Source: Chryseosolibacter indicum (GTDB taxonomy: Bacteria > Bacteroidota > Bacteroidia > Cytophagales > Cyclobacteriaceae). From it: 64,000 bases of DNA. Of the stretch, positions 7,291-16,822 are shown piece after piece (position 1 is the stretch's first letter; each line of letters starts with the position of its first letter). A program made the translations under genes and the position numbers. A model generated the notes under the pieces. The model worked only from the letters and a program-made list of their open reading frames with translations. It was not told where the DNA came from and did not search any database. The stretch spans positions 62,001 through 126,000 of the forward strand of contig NZ_JAHESD010000008.1 in NCBI RefSeq assembly GCF_018598585.1. The letters are read 5' to 3'.

Positions 7291-9681
7291 ATGCTTATCA
7301 ACTTTCTCCGGGTGGCCATTCGTAACCTACAGCGCAATCGCGGATATGCTTCTATTAATATAGCAGGCCTAGCCATCGGAATGGCCGTTGTCATCCTTAT
7401 CGGGATGTGGATGTTCGACGAGTTGTCGTTCAATAAAAATCATAAGAACTACGATCGGATTGCTCAGGTCTATATGAATCAGACAGTAAACGATCAGGTT
7501 ACGACACGTGCTGAGTGTCCTATGCCTACGCATCAGGAGTTGAAAACTACTTACGGCAACTATTTTAAGCATGTAGTTACGGCGTGGTGGGAGAACAATC
7601 ACTTGTTGCAAGTAGGTGAAAAGAAACTCATGCAGAACGGAACATTCATAGAGCCTGCAGCGCTGGAAATGTTTAGTTACAACATCAAACTGGGTTCGCT
7701 GGCAAGTTTACAGGATCAGTCGTCCATCGTTCTTTCAGAGCCTGCTGCAAAAGCTTTGTTTGGTGACAAGAATCCTTTGAATCAGACTATCAGAATTGAT
7801 AATAATATTGATGTGAAAGTGACTGGCGTCTTTGAACAAATGCCTTACAATTCCCGCTTTCATGATATACAATTCCTGGCAAGCTGGGACATGTGGGTAG
7901 CACGCAATGCGTGGCTGGAAGCAGATACTCACAATTGGAGCAAAACGGTTTCAACATTTGTAGAGCTGAAGCCTGGCTTATCGCTTGATGAAGTCAATCA
8001 AGCCATCGGCGATCTGAAGAAGAAAAATATTTCGGAAGAGCAAGCCGGGGCAGAGAAGCCCGAGCTGTTTCTCGAGCCCATGTCGAGATGGCACCTGTAT
8101 TCGGTATTTAAAGATGGAAAATCTATTGGTGGCAGAATTCAGTTTGTGTGGTTGTTTGGTATTATTGGTGCGTTTGTTTTGTTCCTGGCGTGTATCAACT
8201 TCATGAACCTGAGCACAGCGCAGTCGGAGAAACGCGCCAAAGAGGTGGGCATACGAAAGTCGATCGGCTCCATGCGATCGCAGCTTATCCAGCAATTCCT
8301 TTCCGAGTCATTCGCTGTAGTAGTGTGTGCTTATTGCATAGCACTTACGTTGGTTACAGCCCTATTGCCTGTATTTAATGAGCTTACTGATAAACGGATG
8401 ACATGGCCGTGGGATAATCTGTACTTCTGGGGAGCCAGTTTGATATTTATTTTGTTCACCAGTTTCATTTCAGGAAGTTATCCTGCGTTATATCTCTCAT
8501 CATTTCAACCGGTGAAGGTGTTGAAAGGTACATTCAGAACAAGTAGGTTTTCAGCCACTCCACGCAAGGTTCTGGTTATCGTTCAATTTACAGTTTCCAT
8601 TGCATTGATTATAGGAACGGTTGTCATTTGGCAACAGGTTCAGTATGCCAAGAACCGCCCCGTTGGCTATACGCGTGATGGACTTATTATGGTGCGAAAG
8701 ACGCTCGACGAATTCTTTAGCAATAACAACTCTGAGACATTGCGAAATGAGCTCATGCGGTCATCAGCTGTTGAAGGTATGGCGGAGTCATCTAATCCTG
8801 CAACTGAAGTATGGTTTAATTCCAGTTCGCTTGCCTGGCGCGGAAAAGATCCGAATGTTCAGGCAGACTTTGTAACCATGGCTGTGACACACGATTTTGG
8901 AAAAACCATTGGTTGGAAATTTGTGCAAGGCCGCGACTTTTCCCGAGAACACTCCACGGATTCAACTGCAGTTGTGCTGAATGAAACAGCAGCACGACTT
9001 ATGAACTTTGAAAACCCGCTCGATGAGGAGATCGTTTGGGATGGAAAAAAACGTAAGGTAATTGGTGTCATCAAAGATATGGTAATGACTTCTCCATATG
9101 ACCCTGTAAAACCTACCGCTTACAAACTAAGCTATGAAGAAGCTTACATGATTACAATACGGGTCAATCCCGCGATGAGCATGAGTGAAGCGTTATCAAA
9201 AATAGAGAAGGTGTTTCAGGCTGTTATCCCATCAGCCATGTTCGACTATAAGTTTGTGGATGAGGAATATGCCCGCAAGTTTGCCAGTGAAGAACGTGTT
9301 GGAAAGCTTGCCAGTACCTTTGCAGTGCTGGCCATATTCATCAGTTGTATGGGCTTGTTTGGAATGGCCTCTTTTGTTGCCGAACAACGAAGAAAGGAGA
9401 TTGGTATTCGCAAGATTCTGGGCGCATCGGTTGGTAACTTATGGACAATGTTGTCTGTTGAATTTGTGCAAACTGTTTTGATAGCATGTGTGATCGGAAT
9501 ACCTGTTGCGTGGTTATACCTGGACGAATGGTTGCAACAATTCACATATCGGGTAAGTGTATCTGTATGGGTTATCATACTTTCCGCGGCATGTGCCTTG
9601 ATCATCACCATTATTACCGTAAGCTTTCAAACAATCAGGGCATCAATGGGAAATCCGGTGCATTCGTTGCGATCTGAATAG
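7291..9681 (+). CDS. FtsX/MacB-type ABC transporter permease
   Basis: A 796-residue inner-membrane protein with two MacB-periplasmic/FtsX modules. It opens with MLINFLRVAIRNLQRNRGYA and the first TM (SINIAGLAIGMAVVILIGMW), has a periplasmic domain, a three-TM block beginning near residue 280, and a second half. The FtsX cytosolic motif occurs twice: QSEKRAKEVGIRKSIGSMRS and EQRRKEIGIRKILGASVGN. Unlike the 781-3411 permease it lacks the N-terminal prefix region and has no PadR gene beside it. No ATPase gene is adjacent. Substrate unknown; such permeases occur in many copies in Bacteroidota genomes. Confidence 0.9.
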   Translation: MLINFLRVAIRNLQRNRGYASINIAGLAIGMAVVILIGMWMFDELSFNKNHKNYDRIAQVYMNQTVNDQVTTRAECPMPTHQELKTTYGNYFKHVVTAWWENNHLLQVGEKKLMQNGTFIEPAALEMFSYNIKLGSLASLQDQSSIVLSEPAAKALFGDKNPLNQTIRIDNNIDVKVTGVFEQMPYNSRFHDIQFLASWDMWVARNAWLEADTHNWSKTVSTFVELKPGLSLDEVNQAIGDLKKKNISEEQAGAEKPELFLEPMSRWHLYSVFKDGKSIGGRIQFVWLFGIIGAFVLFLACINFMNLSTAQSEKRAKEVGIRKSIGSMRSQLIQQFLSESFAVVVCAYCIALTLVTALLPVFNELTDKRMTWPWDNLYFWGASLIFILFTSFISGSYPALYLSSFQPVKVLKGTFRTSRFSATPRKVLVIVQFTVSIALIIGTVVIWQQVQYAKNRPVGYTRDGLIMVRKTLDEFFSNNNSETLRNELMRSSAVEGMAESSNPATEVWFNSSSLAWRGKDPNVQADFVTMAVTHDFGKTIGWKFVQGRDFSREHSTDSTAVVLNETAARLMNFENPLDEEIVWDGKKRKVIGVIKDMVMTSPYDPVKPTAYKLSYEEAYMITIRVNPAMSMSEALSKIEKVFQAVIPSAMFDYKFVDEEYARKFASEERVGKLASTFAVLAIFISCMGLFGMASFVAEQRRKEIGIRKILGASVGNLWTMLSVEFVQTVLIACVIGIPVAWLYLDEWLQQFTYRVSVSVWVIILSAACALIITIITVSFQTIRASMGNPVHSLRSE

Positions 9682-9817
9682 ATTATATTAAATTATAGGT
9701 AAAGCAAGTTCTTTTTTATCGTTACGAGATAAGTAGGAAGTATGCTGTTAGGTTAAGATCAATTTTACAATTTTATCCGTAATGCATACCTTACTTCAAT
9801 TATTAACCTGAAAAGAC

Positions 9818-11755
9818 ATGATACCGAAAAAGATTATTAGAGGCATACTGGTTTCTCTGCTAGCAATGCCGTCTCTTGCTCAACAAAACATACCCGTTCC
9901 TGACAATCTTGTTACCGAAGGAATACCTGCATTGCCTGTTACGCTTGTGAGTGATGTTAAAAGTTACACAGAGTCACGTGGTGCATCGCTTGTAGAATGG
10001 CATCCTTTAAAAAAGGAAATGCTCATCGGTACACGTTTTGGAAACAGTAATCAGATACACCATGTGGCGTTTCCTGGTGGTGACAGGAAGCAGCTTACCT
10101 TTTTTGATGAGCCTGTTGGTTCAGCAACGTTCGACCCTGTAGCAGGTTCTTACTTTCTTTTTCTTAAAGATATTGGTGGTAATGAGTTCTCGCAGATCTA
10201 TCGCTACGACTTTTCGAATAAGAAGATCACGCTATTGACCAATGGAAAACGCAGCCAAAATGGAGGAATCAGGTGGAGCGAAAAAGGCGACCGGATTGCA
10301 TACGGATCTACACAACGAAACGGAAAAGACAGGGATATCTTTGTTATGAATCCGCTTGATTCTGCCTCTAAAAAGCTGGTAGCTCAAAATACTGGTGGCG
10401 GATGGGGTGTTGTTGATTGGTCTGTAGATGATAGCAAGCTTCTGATCAGCGAAGGTATTTCTGTTAATGAGTCACGGTTGTATATGCTTGATTTAGCTAC
10501 GGGAAATAAAACCAGGTTATTGCCTGAGAAAGATGAGCGATCTTCATTTTCTGGTATAGCGCTAACTGAAGATGGTAAGGGCCTTTACCTGATCACCAAT
10601 AAAGACAATGAGTTTAACAGACTTGCTTATTATGAACTGGCGAATAAAAAGATCAATTATATTACCAATATACCCTGGGATGTAGAGGATGCTGAATTAT
10701 CGAAGGACGGCAAGCAATTGGCTTTTATTACCAATGAAAATGGTGTCTCCAAATTATACATACTGTCAACAGCTAATAATCAATACAGTGCCATAGCTAA
10801 TTTGCCAACTGGAGTAATGGGAGGTGTTAGCTGGTCTGGAGATTCGAAATCAGTAGGGATTACGTATGTAACATACAACTCGTCGTCAGATGTCTATGAA
10901 TACAACACGGATACAAAAGCTTTGACACGCTGGACGGAAAGTGAGCTTGGCGGAATGGATATATCTACACTACAGGAGCCAAAATTAATCACATGGAAAA
11001 CGTTCGATGGAAAAAACATCTCTGGCTTTCTGTATAAGGCTTCATCTAAGTTTACAGGAAAACGACCTGTCGTTATTAATATTCACGGTGGCCCGGAAGG
11101 CCAATCATTACCTGTATTTCAAGGTCGATCTAATTACTTCCTCAATGAGCTTGGCGTCTCTATTATTTATCCTAACGTGAGAGGTTCTACCGGTTATGGT
11201 AAAACTTTTGTAGACCTTGATAATGGTGTGAAGCGCGAAGAGTCAGTAAAAGACATTGGTGCCTTAATAGATTGGATAGCACAACAACCCGATCTTGATA
11301 AAGACAGAATTATGATTACCGGCGGAAGCTATGGCGGGTACATGACGTTGGCTGTTGCTTATTTGTATAGCGATAAAATACGGTGTTCGCTTGATGTTGT
11401 TGGGATTTCAAACTTCAACACGTTTATGAAGAACACAGAAGCCTATAGAAGAGATTTGAGAAGAGTTGAATATGGCGATGAGCGCGATCCGAAGATGGCT
11501 GAGTTCTTTGAGAAGATTGCACCGCTTAACCACACGGATAAAATAAAGAAACCTTTATTTATTGTACAGGGCGGAAATGACCCTCGTGTACCTTACACAG
11601 AATCGATACAGATGAAAGATAAAATAAAACAAAATGGTGGAACTGTATGGTTTCTAATGGCAAAAGATGAAGGTCATGGTTTCAGGAAGAAGAACAATGC
11701 CGACTTCCAGTTTTACGCTACCATAGCCTTTGTAAAGCAATTTCTCCTTAATTAA
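9818..11755 (+). CDS. S9 family (prolyl oligopeptidase-type) peptidase, secreted
   Basis: A 645-residue serine peptidase with a signal peptide (about 1-21, ending SLAQQ). A WD40/beta-propeller region (about 45-380) gates the C-terminal alpha/beta-hydrolase domain. The catalytic triad reads as Ser504 in GGSYGGYM, Asp588 in GGNDPRVP and His620 in DEGHGF; NIHGGPEGQS is the oxyanion region. It should cleave short peptides in the periplasm or at the cell surface, of DPP-IV, acylaminoacyl-peptidase or oligopeptidase type; specificity cannot be assigned. It probably has its own promoter in the 136 bases upstream and ends at a clear terminator. Confidence 0.92.
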   Translation: MIPKKIIRGILVSLLAMPSLAQQNIPVPDNLVTEGIPALPVTLVSDVKSYTESRGASLVEWHPLKKEMLIGTRFGNSNQIHHVAFPGGDRKQLTFFDEPVGSATFDPVAGSYFLFLKDIGGNEFSQIYRYDFSNKKITLLTNGKRSQNGGIRWSEKGDRIAYGSTQRNGKDRDIFVMNPLDSASKKLVAQNTGGGWGVVDWSVDDSKLLISEGISVNESRLYMLDLATGNKTRLLPEKDERSSFSGIALTEDGKGLYLITNKDNEFNRLAYYELANKKINYITNIPWDVEDAELSKDGKQLAFITNENGVSKLYILSTANNQYSAIANLPTGVMGGVSWSGDSKSVGITYVTYNSSSDVYEYNTDTKALTRWTESELGGMDISTLQEPKLITWKTFDGKNISGFLYKASSKFTGKRPVVINIHGGPEGQSLPVFQGRSNYFLNELGVSIIYPNVRGSTGYGKTFVDLDNGVKREESVKDIGALIDWIAQQPDLDKDRIMITGGSYGGYMTLAVAYLYSDKIRCSLDVVGISNFNTFMKNTEAYRRDLRRVEYGDERDPKMAEFFEKIAPLNHTDKIKKPLFIVQGGNDPRVPYTESIQMKDKIKQNGGTVWFLMAKDEGHGFRKKNNADFQFYATIAFVKQFLLN

Positions 11756-11779
11756 TTTTTGTTAAGTTTTATAATTGTT

Positions 11780-11814
11780 AACGCCTGGATGTATAAATGC
11801 ATACCAGGCGTTTT
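11780..11814. terminator. Bidirectional intrinsic terminator
   Basis: AACGCCTGG (11780-11788) pairs perfectly with CCAGGCGTT (11804-11812), followed by TT on the + strand. It separates the convergent S9 peptidase and DoxX genes. Confidence 0.8.
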
Positions 11815-11819
11815 GCATA

Positions 11820-12296
11820 CTACACCGATGCAAGATCTGAGCGCTCTCTTCTCTTTAATACTCGTTCAAGTACAGCATCCAGAGAATAAGCTCCACTGCC
11901 TTGTAATAGCAGGGGTATGCTTAATCCGAATGTTAAGAGATCAAACTCATAACCTTCGCCTTTCTGGTTGCCAAACCAGTTCATGAAGAAACCGTGCTGT
12001 GCATGATCAAAATAAAGTGCCCCGAGTATGATGATGAAAAGACTTGCAGCAGAAAATCTTCCGAATAGTCCAAGTATAATGGCAATGGCCCCAAAGCTTT
12101 CGCCGATAATAACCAGTAACCCGATTATATAAGGTATACCCACAGAAGAGGTAAAGTAATTCATGGTGCCGTCAAAGCCATATCCTCCAAACCACCCGAG
12201 AAGCTTTTGAGCGCCATGCGGAAAGATTACGATGCCCAGTGCTAGCCTCATAATTAGTAATGAAATATTCTTGAATGTATTTTGATTCGTTGTCAT
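11820..12296 (-). CDS. DoxX family membrane protein
   Basis: A 158-residue protein with four TM helices in the DoxX pattern: LIMRLALGIVIFPHGAQKLL, IPYIIGLLVIIGESFGAIAI, AASLFIIILGALYF, and a C-terminal helix in FGLSIPLLLQ. The HGAQKLLGWFGG run after the first helix is characteristic. DoxX proteins sit in the inner membrane and are tied loosely to redox or quinone-linked functions; no reaction can be given. The neighbouring minus-strand SnoaL-like gene (now broken) and Crp/Fnr gene suggest a former small stress-response group. Confidence 0.88.
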   Translation of the reverse strand: MTTNQNTFKNISLLIMRLALGIVIFPHGAQKLLGWFGGYGFDGTMNYFTSSVGIPYIIGLLVIIGESFGAIAIILGLFGRFSAASLFIIILGALYFDHAQHGFFMNWFGNQKGEGYEFDLLTFGLSIPLLLQGSGAYSLDAVLERVLKRRERSDLASV

Positions 12297-12308
12297 TGTT
12301 GTAAATTT

Positions 12309-12662
12309 TTAGTTTCCGTAGAAGAATTGTTCTTTGATGATGAGGCCGTCTTTCCAATGTTGAACAGACGCCTGCGTATATTTCCTGGTGCCCCATTCTT
12401 TATGCGTGTAGTCATAGTGCCAGATAACTGTTGAAAAGTTATCGCCTGTGGCAATACCTTTTACTTCCGCATTTCTGAATTCTGTAATTGCCGAGAAGAA
12501 TTAAATCTCACGTGCACGGTTGGCTTCTTTGCCTATGGTAGGTGCGTTTTCATTTTCCTGCATCACAACATCAGGATGGTAAAACTTTTCAAAAGCTTCG
12601 AGTGCGTTGCCACGAAGAACCAGATCATTTAGTTCTTCGAGTTTTTGTTTTAGTGTAGTCAT
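12309..12662 (-). pseudogene. SnoaL-like / nuclear transport factor 2-fold protein, in-frame nonsense codon
   Basis: Reading from ATG 12662 gives MTTLKQKLEELNDLVLRGNA, ... EKFYHPDVVMQENENAPTIG, KEANRAREI, then TAA at 12501-12503. The same frame goes on after the stop with FFSAITEFRNAEVKGIATGD, WHYDYTHKEWGTRKYTQASV and QHWKDGLIIKEQFFYGN, ending at 12309. Together this is a complete SnoaL-like domain of normal length (117 positions), so one substitution interrupts an otherwise intact gene. Glu, Gln or Lys codons are one step from TAA. Either the gene is recently inactivated or the base is a sequencing or assembly error. SnoaL-like proteins bind or isomerise small hydrophobic molecules; no substrate can be named. 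Confidence 0.85.
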
Positions 12663-12776
12663 AACTTTGTGTTTGTTTTTGTACAGCAAAGTTGACATGA
12701 CTATACCGCTGCGGCATTGATGTAGCGCAGGAAATGATCTTGATGTAGATCAATAAAGTAAAAATGGCTCGCGTTT

Positions 12777-13349
12777 TTAACGCAGTTTTCTGATCCTGCT
12801 GATGGTTTCAGGGGTTATTCCGAGGTAGGAAGCAATCTGGTGTTGAGGTACACGTTGCTCGATAGTTGGATATTTTCCTATAAAGGATTTGTAACGTTCT
12901 TCAGCGGTCTGGCTTATCCCTGCTAGGATGCGTTGCTGATGGGCAACAAAGGCATTTTGCAGGAGGATTCTGAAGAGACGTTCAAACTTGGGTACCTGGA
13001 GGTAGAGGTTTTCAAGGTCTGTTTTCTCAATACAAAATACCTCGCTATCCTCCAGCGCATCAATATTCTGTGAGGCTTCGCTGCCGGTTAGCAAACTGTA
13101 GAAGTCAGAGATCCACCATCCTTCAATGGCAAACATGGCAATGTGCTCATGACCTTTATCATCAACGGTATAAGCACGAAGACATCCTTTTATAACAAAT
13201 GTTTCTACTTTACAAACATCGCCGGCCTGTAAAAGGTATTGTCTTTTTCTCAACTTCTTATGCCTGAGTACGGGTTTGGTTAATTCAATTTCTTCATCCG
13301 TAAGCTTTATGTGCCTGGATATGCTTTTAAAGAAAAAATCGAAAACCAT
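12777..13349 (-). CDS. Crp/Fnr family transcriptional regulator
   Basis: A 190-residue regulator with an N-terminal cyclic-nucleotide-binding beta-roll (about 20-115; RKRQYLLQAGDVCKVETFVI, KGCLRAYTVDDKGHEHIAMF) and a short C-terminal HTH in which VPQHQIASYLGITPETISRI is the recognition helix. No Fnr-type cysteine cluster is present, so oxygen sensing by an Fe-S cluster is unlikely; this form, common in Bacteroidota, has no known ligand. It lies between two broken genes (SnoaL-like and MFS), one or both of which may have been its targets. Confidence 0.9.
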   Translation of the reverse strand: MVFDFFFKSISRHIKLTDEEIELTKPVLRHKKLRKRQYLLQAGDVCKVETFVIKGCLRAYTVDDKGHEHIAMFAIEGWWISDFYSLLTGSEASQNIDALEDSEVFCIEKTDLENLYLQVPKFERLFRILLQNAFVAHQQRILAGISQTAEERYKSFIGKYPTIEQRVPQHQIASYLGITPETISRIRKLR

Positions 13350-13363
13350 GATATGTTGGATAC

Positions 13364-14623
13364 TTAGTGTGACATTACTTCAGTGTTGACAACAGGTTGT
13401 GAAGGAATGGCATTTTTAAGATTCTTCTTCAATGTATTACGCGCCATAATGGTAGCAACAATCGTCAACACGGCGCCAAGTAACATGGGAGCTCCAGGTA
13501 AGTAAATGGGTGCATCCTTTTCAATAAAGTATGCGAATGTGGTTGTCATTAACGGAGGACCAACAACAGAGGTAATGCTCATGAGACTTGTCAAAGCACC
13601 TTGTAATTCGCCTTGTTCATTGGGCGGCACTACCGTTGATATAATACCTTGCAATGCCGGGCCAGCAATAGCACCGAGACAATATACGATGGTAAAGGCA
13701 AACATCATCCAGCTTTCAGTTGCTAGCGCATAACAAACAAAGCCAGCAGCACTTAATCCTAACCCTACGTATACGCTTTTTTCCTGACCTAACTTGGGGA
13801 TGATAAAACGGATTAAGCCACCCTGCACCACCGCAAATACAAATCCTACTACAGTTAATGAAATTCCGATCATTTTGCTATCCCAGTGGAATTTTTCTAT
13901 TGTATAGTAAGGCCAATTGGTTTGTACGGCATGTGCAGCAATGTAGACGAGCACAAGTGAGGCAACGAGCCCCGTAATAACAGGATACCTTTTTAGATTC
14001 ATTAATGATCCAATAGGGTTCGCTCTCTTCCATTCAAATTTTCTTCTATGATCTTTTGATAAAGACTCAGGTAAGATAAAGAATCCATAGAGCCAGTTAA
14101 GTAATGTTAATGCAGCAGCAACAATAAAAGGAACACGTGCACCATAAGGTCCTAACAGTCCACCAATGAGTGGTCCTACAATAAACCCTAATCCAAAGGC
14201 TGCACCTATTAATCCAAAGTTCTGTGCTCTTTTCTCAGGTGTACTTATGTCTGCAATGTATGCTGAAGCTGTTGTGAAACTGGCACCCATCATGCCGGCA
14301 ATGAGACGCCCCAGGAATAACTAGGCTATGGTAGGAGCGAAAGCCATCAGGATATAATCTAACCCAAATCCAAAAAGAGAAGCAAGCAAGACCGGTCTTC
14401 TTCCAAAGCGATCACTTAGTCCTCCCATTATAGGAGCACATAAGAACTGCATTGCAGAATAAGCAAACAACATCCATCCTCCATATTGAGAGGCTTCACT
14501 AAGCGTTCCACCAGTTAATTCCTGGATCAGTTGAGGTAGTACCGGGATAATAATGCCAAGTCCAATAACATCAATGAGAAGCGTAATAAAAATGAAGACT
14601 AGTGCTGGTTGTTTATTAGCCAT
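13364..14623 (-). pseudogene. TetA-like MFS transporter, in-frame amber codon
   Basis: Starting at ATG 14623 the reading is [20 protein letters not shown] and so on, through the MFS motif A ([14 protein letters not shown]), to [10 protein letters not shown] and then TAG at 14321-14323. The same frame continues without a shift: [40 protein letters not shown] and the rest of a 12-TM drug/H+ antiporter to 13364. TetA relatives usually have Trp at this position (APTIAWLFIGR), so TGG to TAG is the simplest event. Total length (419 positions) is normal for the family. An internal ATG at 14293 could yield only TM helices 4-12, unlikely to function. Recent inactivation or a base-call error. Confidence 0.88.
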
Positions 14624-14672
14624 AAGGATACTTTTAGGGGGTGTGAAAATAACTAATTCTTTTTATTTGAGA

Positions 14673-15410
14673 CTAAAGTCCTAACACTGTTTTTAATTTG
14701 GCGTACCCGGTTTTGCTCAGCGGGATGCGCGCTCCGCTTTTTAACAGTGCTACGTGTGTGTCTTTTTCCAGCGGTTCGACTCTTGTTAAATGGCTAAGTT
14801 GTATTAAGTACGATCGGTGAACACGTATAAATTCTTTGTCGTCAAGAGTGTTTTCGTAGAAGCTCATGGTTTTCTTTTTCAGAAACATTTCCTTTGTTGT
14901 GTAGATCTTTACGTAGTCGTCATAGGCTTCAAGATATTGAATGTCCTGTACAGGAATTATCCTGATGTTGCCTCCTTCCTTCACAACAATTCTATTGCTC
15001 TCTTCTGGTTGCCTGATTTGCTCGGGAAGTGGTGGGGTTAATTTTACTTCTGTTTGTTTATACTTAATAAGCCATTTTTGAACGGCTTTGTCGAATCGCT
15101 CTTTGCCGAAAGGTTTTAACAGGTAGTCTATGGCATGTGCTTCAAAAGCCTTGAGTGCGTACTCGTCATACGCTGTCGTAAAGATTACAGCCGGAGGTTG
15201 TTCAATAAGCTCAAGCATTTCAAATCCATTGATTTTTGGCATTTGTATATCCAGGAAGATAAGATCGGGCTTGTGTTGTGTTATTGCTTTTACACCTTCA
15301 AAACCATCGTTACATTCCTGAATTATTTCAAGCTCAGGATATGTTTGTAAGTACTCTGCTATTACGCTTCGTGCAAGCGGTTCATCATCAATGAGAATAG
15401 TTTTGATCAT
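14673..15410 (-). CDS. LytTR response regulator
   Basis: A 245-residue response regulator: receiver domain (1-120) with phospho-acceptor Asp54 in LIFLDIQMPK, the acidic pair DDE at 8-10 and the switch lysine in LLKPFGKERF; then a LytTR DNA-binding domain (about 150-245; IRIIPVQDIQYLEAYDDYVK, FIRVHRSYLIQL). LytTR proteins bind direct repeats in promoters. Its start overlaps the stop of the histidine kinase gene (TAATG), so the two form one two-component system, downstream of LiaF-like and DUF4288 genes. Confidence 0.94.
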   Translation of the reverse strand: MIKTILIDDEPLARSVIAEYLQTYPELEIIQECNDGFEGVKAITQHKPDLIFLDIQMPKINGFEMLELIEQPPAVIFTTAYDEYALKAFEAHAIDYLLKPFGKERFDKAVQKWLIKYKQTEVKLTPPLPEQIRQPEESNRIVVKEGGNIRIIPVQDIQYLEAYDDYVKIYTTKEMFLKKKTMSFYENTLDDKEFIRVHRSYLIQLSHLTRVEPLEKDTHVALLKSGARIPLSKTGYAKLKTVLGL

Positions 15411-16435
15411 TATTGAGGTATTCTTATTTGTGTTGAAAATGTAACTTCGTCCTGCATAGTGGTTAGTAGGTCTTGTCTTGCATATAGTAGGTATAGCCTG
15501 CGTTGTATGGCATTTAGGCCAAAGCCTGTACCTTGCTTTGGCTTGGAGGTTTCGGGGTCATAAGGATTTTCGACCGTCACAACAAGAAAGTTGTTTTCGG
15601 TGCGTGCTTTGATTCTTATTATTATCTCGCCCGTGGTGTCGTATAGCCCAAACTTAATTGCGTTTTCTACAACAGGTTGCAATAACAACGCAGGAAGTAC
15701 TAAGCCCAATGCGTCATCATCATGTTCAATATGTGTTTTAAGGCGATGACCAAAACGTACTTTTTCAATATCAAGATATAATTCAAGATGTTGAAGTTCT
15801 TCAGAGAAGGGAACAAGCTGTTGGTCATCTTTCTTTAATGTACTTCTGAAAAAATCAGAGAGCTGTTGTACCATCTTTCGGGCTTCCTCTGGCCGTGAGC
15901 CGATAAGCGCATTAATTGAGTTTAAACTATTGAAAAGAAAATGTGGTTGTAATTTTTGGCGTAGGCTCGCCAGCTCCGCTTCGCGGGCAAGTTTCTCAGT
16001 AGTGAGTTTTCGTAGCTCTGACTCTTTTTGTTCTTTTATATTAAACCATAACCAGCTAAGAACAGTAACCACAGCAAGCATTAGCCAGTTTATAATCCCC
16101 CTTATGATAATCCAGTTGTTTACAAAATTCAGGTAGTCTTCATTATCAGGAAAGATCTGAGTGGTGGCGAGCTGAAATAACAACACCGCGAAAGCAGTAA
16201 GCACTGTTGCTGCTATTAACTGGTAGGTAAGGCCGGGATGATAATACTTTAAACCTTGAAACATGGCGTATCCGGCCATTGCGAGTAAGATGTTGTTTAC
16301 AAGGGCATCCGTAACCGACAGATATAAATTAAGTCCTACTACTATGTAAAGTATGAGTGCCTGGATAACAGTCCATCCTGCTATCCATGAGACATTAGCA
16401 ATAACAGTTGTTCTGTATGAAAGATTTTTGATCAT
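15410..16435 (-). CDS. LytS/YehU-type sensor histidine kinase
   Basis: About 341 residues. Four to five N-terminal TM helices (first about 150 residues) act as the sensor, followed by a His_kinase domain with the phospho-accepting histidine in LRQKLQPHFLFNSLNSINAL and an ATPase part with the N-box PALLLQPVVENAIKFGLYD and G-box KQGTGFGLNAIQRRL. An ATG at 16456 is possible, but ATG 16435 begins one base after the stop of the preceding gene and is preferred. It phosphorylates the LytTR regulator encoded directly downstream. No extracellular ligand domain is seen, so the signal is likely in or at the membrane. Confidence 0.92.
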   Translation of the reverse strand: MIKNLSYRTTVIANVSWIAGWTVIQALILYIVVGLNLYLSVTDALVNNILLAMAGYAMFQGLKYYHPGLTYQLIAATVLTAFAVLLFQLATTQIFPDNEDYLNFVNNWIIIRGIINWLMLAVVTVLSWLWFNIKEQKESELRKLTTEKLAREAELASLRQKLQPHFLFNSLNSINALIGSRPEEARKMVQQLSDFFRSTLKKDDQQLVPFSEELQHLELYLDIEKVRFGHRLKTHIEHDDDALGLVLPALLLQPVVENAIKFGLYDTTGEIIIRIKARTENNFLVVTVENPYDPETSKPKQGTGFGLNAIQRRLYLLYARQDLLTTMQDEVTFSTQIRIPQ

Positions 16436-16436
16436 G

Positions 16437-16784
16437 TTAGAATACTGGCTTCTCACTCATTCTAATAAAAATAGCTTTTTGATGTGCATTATGTATGTAA
16501 GCTTTGGCTTCGTCGGTTTCATAGATCTGAGAATAAAGTTCAATACCATCTTCAAGGTTTTTCACAGGAACGATTTCTGTTACGTTAATAAACTCCCACT
16601 TCACTTTGTTATGGTTATCATTTAAAAATGTATCTTCTTCTCTCAGTCCCAATGTCCGTGCTTTATAAAAAGCTTCTTCTCTGCTTTCAGCTGCAATAAG
16701 CCTGAGTTGTTCATCAAACTGCGGTTTATGCGTTGTGTTTTCTGCTGAAATGTTAAATACGATTTTTGCAATGTACCAATTCAT
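16437..16784 (-). CDS. DUF4288 domain protein
   Basis: About 115 residues, soluble: MNWYIAKIVFNISAEN, then a QLRLIAAESREEAFYKARTL helix and KWEFINVTEIVPV. This matches the DUF4288 pattern, a small alpha/beta protein of unknown role. A longer start at 16820 would add a hydrophobic stretch (LLIIFIQALI), but ATG 16784 gives the domain itself. It lies between the LiaF-like gene and the kinase, with gaps of a few bases, so it is part of the same operon and could be an accessory of the two-component system. Confidence 0.75.
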   Translation of the reverse strand: MNWYIAKIVFNISAENTTHKPQFDEQLRLIAAESREEAFYKARTLGLREEDTFLNDNHNKVKWEFINVTEIVPVKNLEDGIELYSQIYETDEAKAYIHNAHQKAIFIRMSEKPVF

Positions 16785-16822
16785 AATCAGTGCCTGAATA
16801 AAGATTATTAAAAGAGGCATTA

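Noticed and set aside
12172-12396. Minus-strand frame overlapping doxX and the SnoaL-like pseudogene
   Set aside because: Shifted frame of two recognised genes; the codons of both are explained in their own frames.
13364-14623. Active tetracycline efflux gene
   Set aside because: Interrupted by a TAG codon, and TetA-like chromosomal MFS proteins are not necessarily drug pumps.
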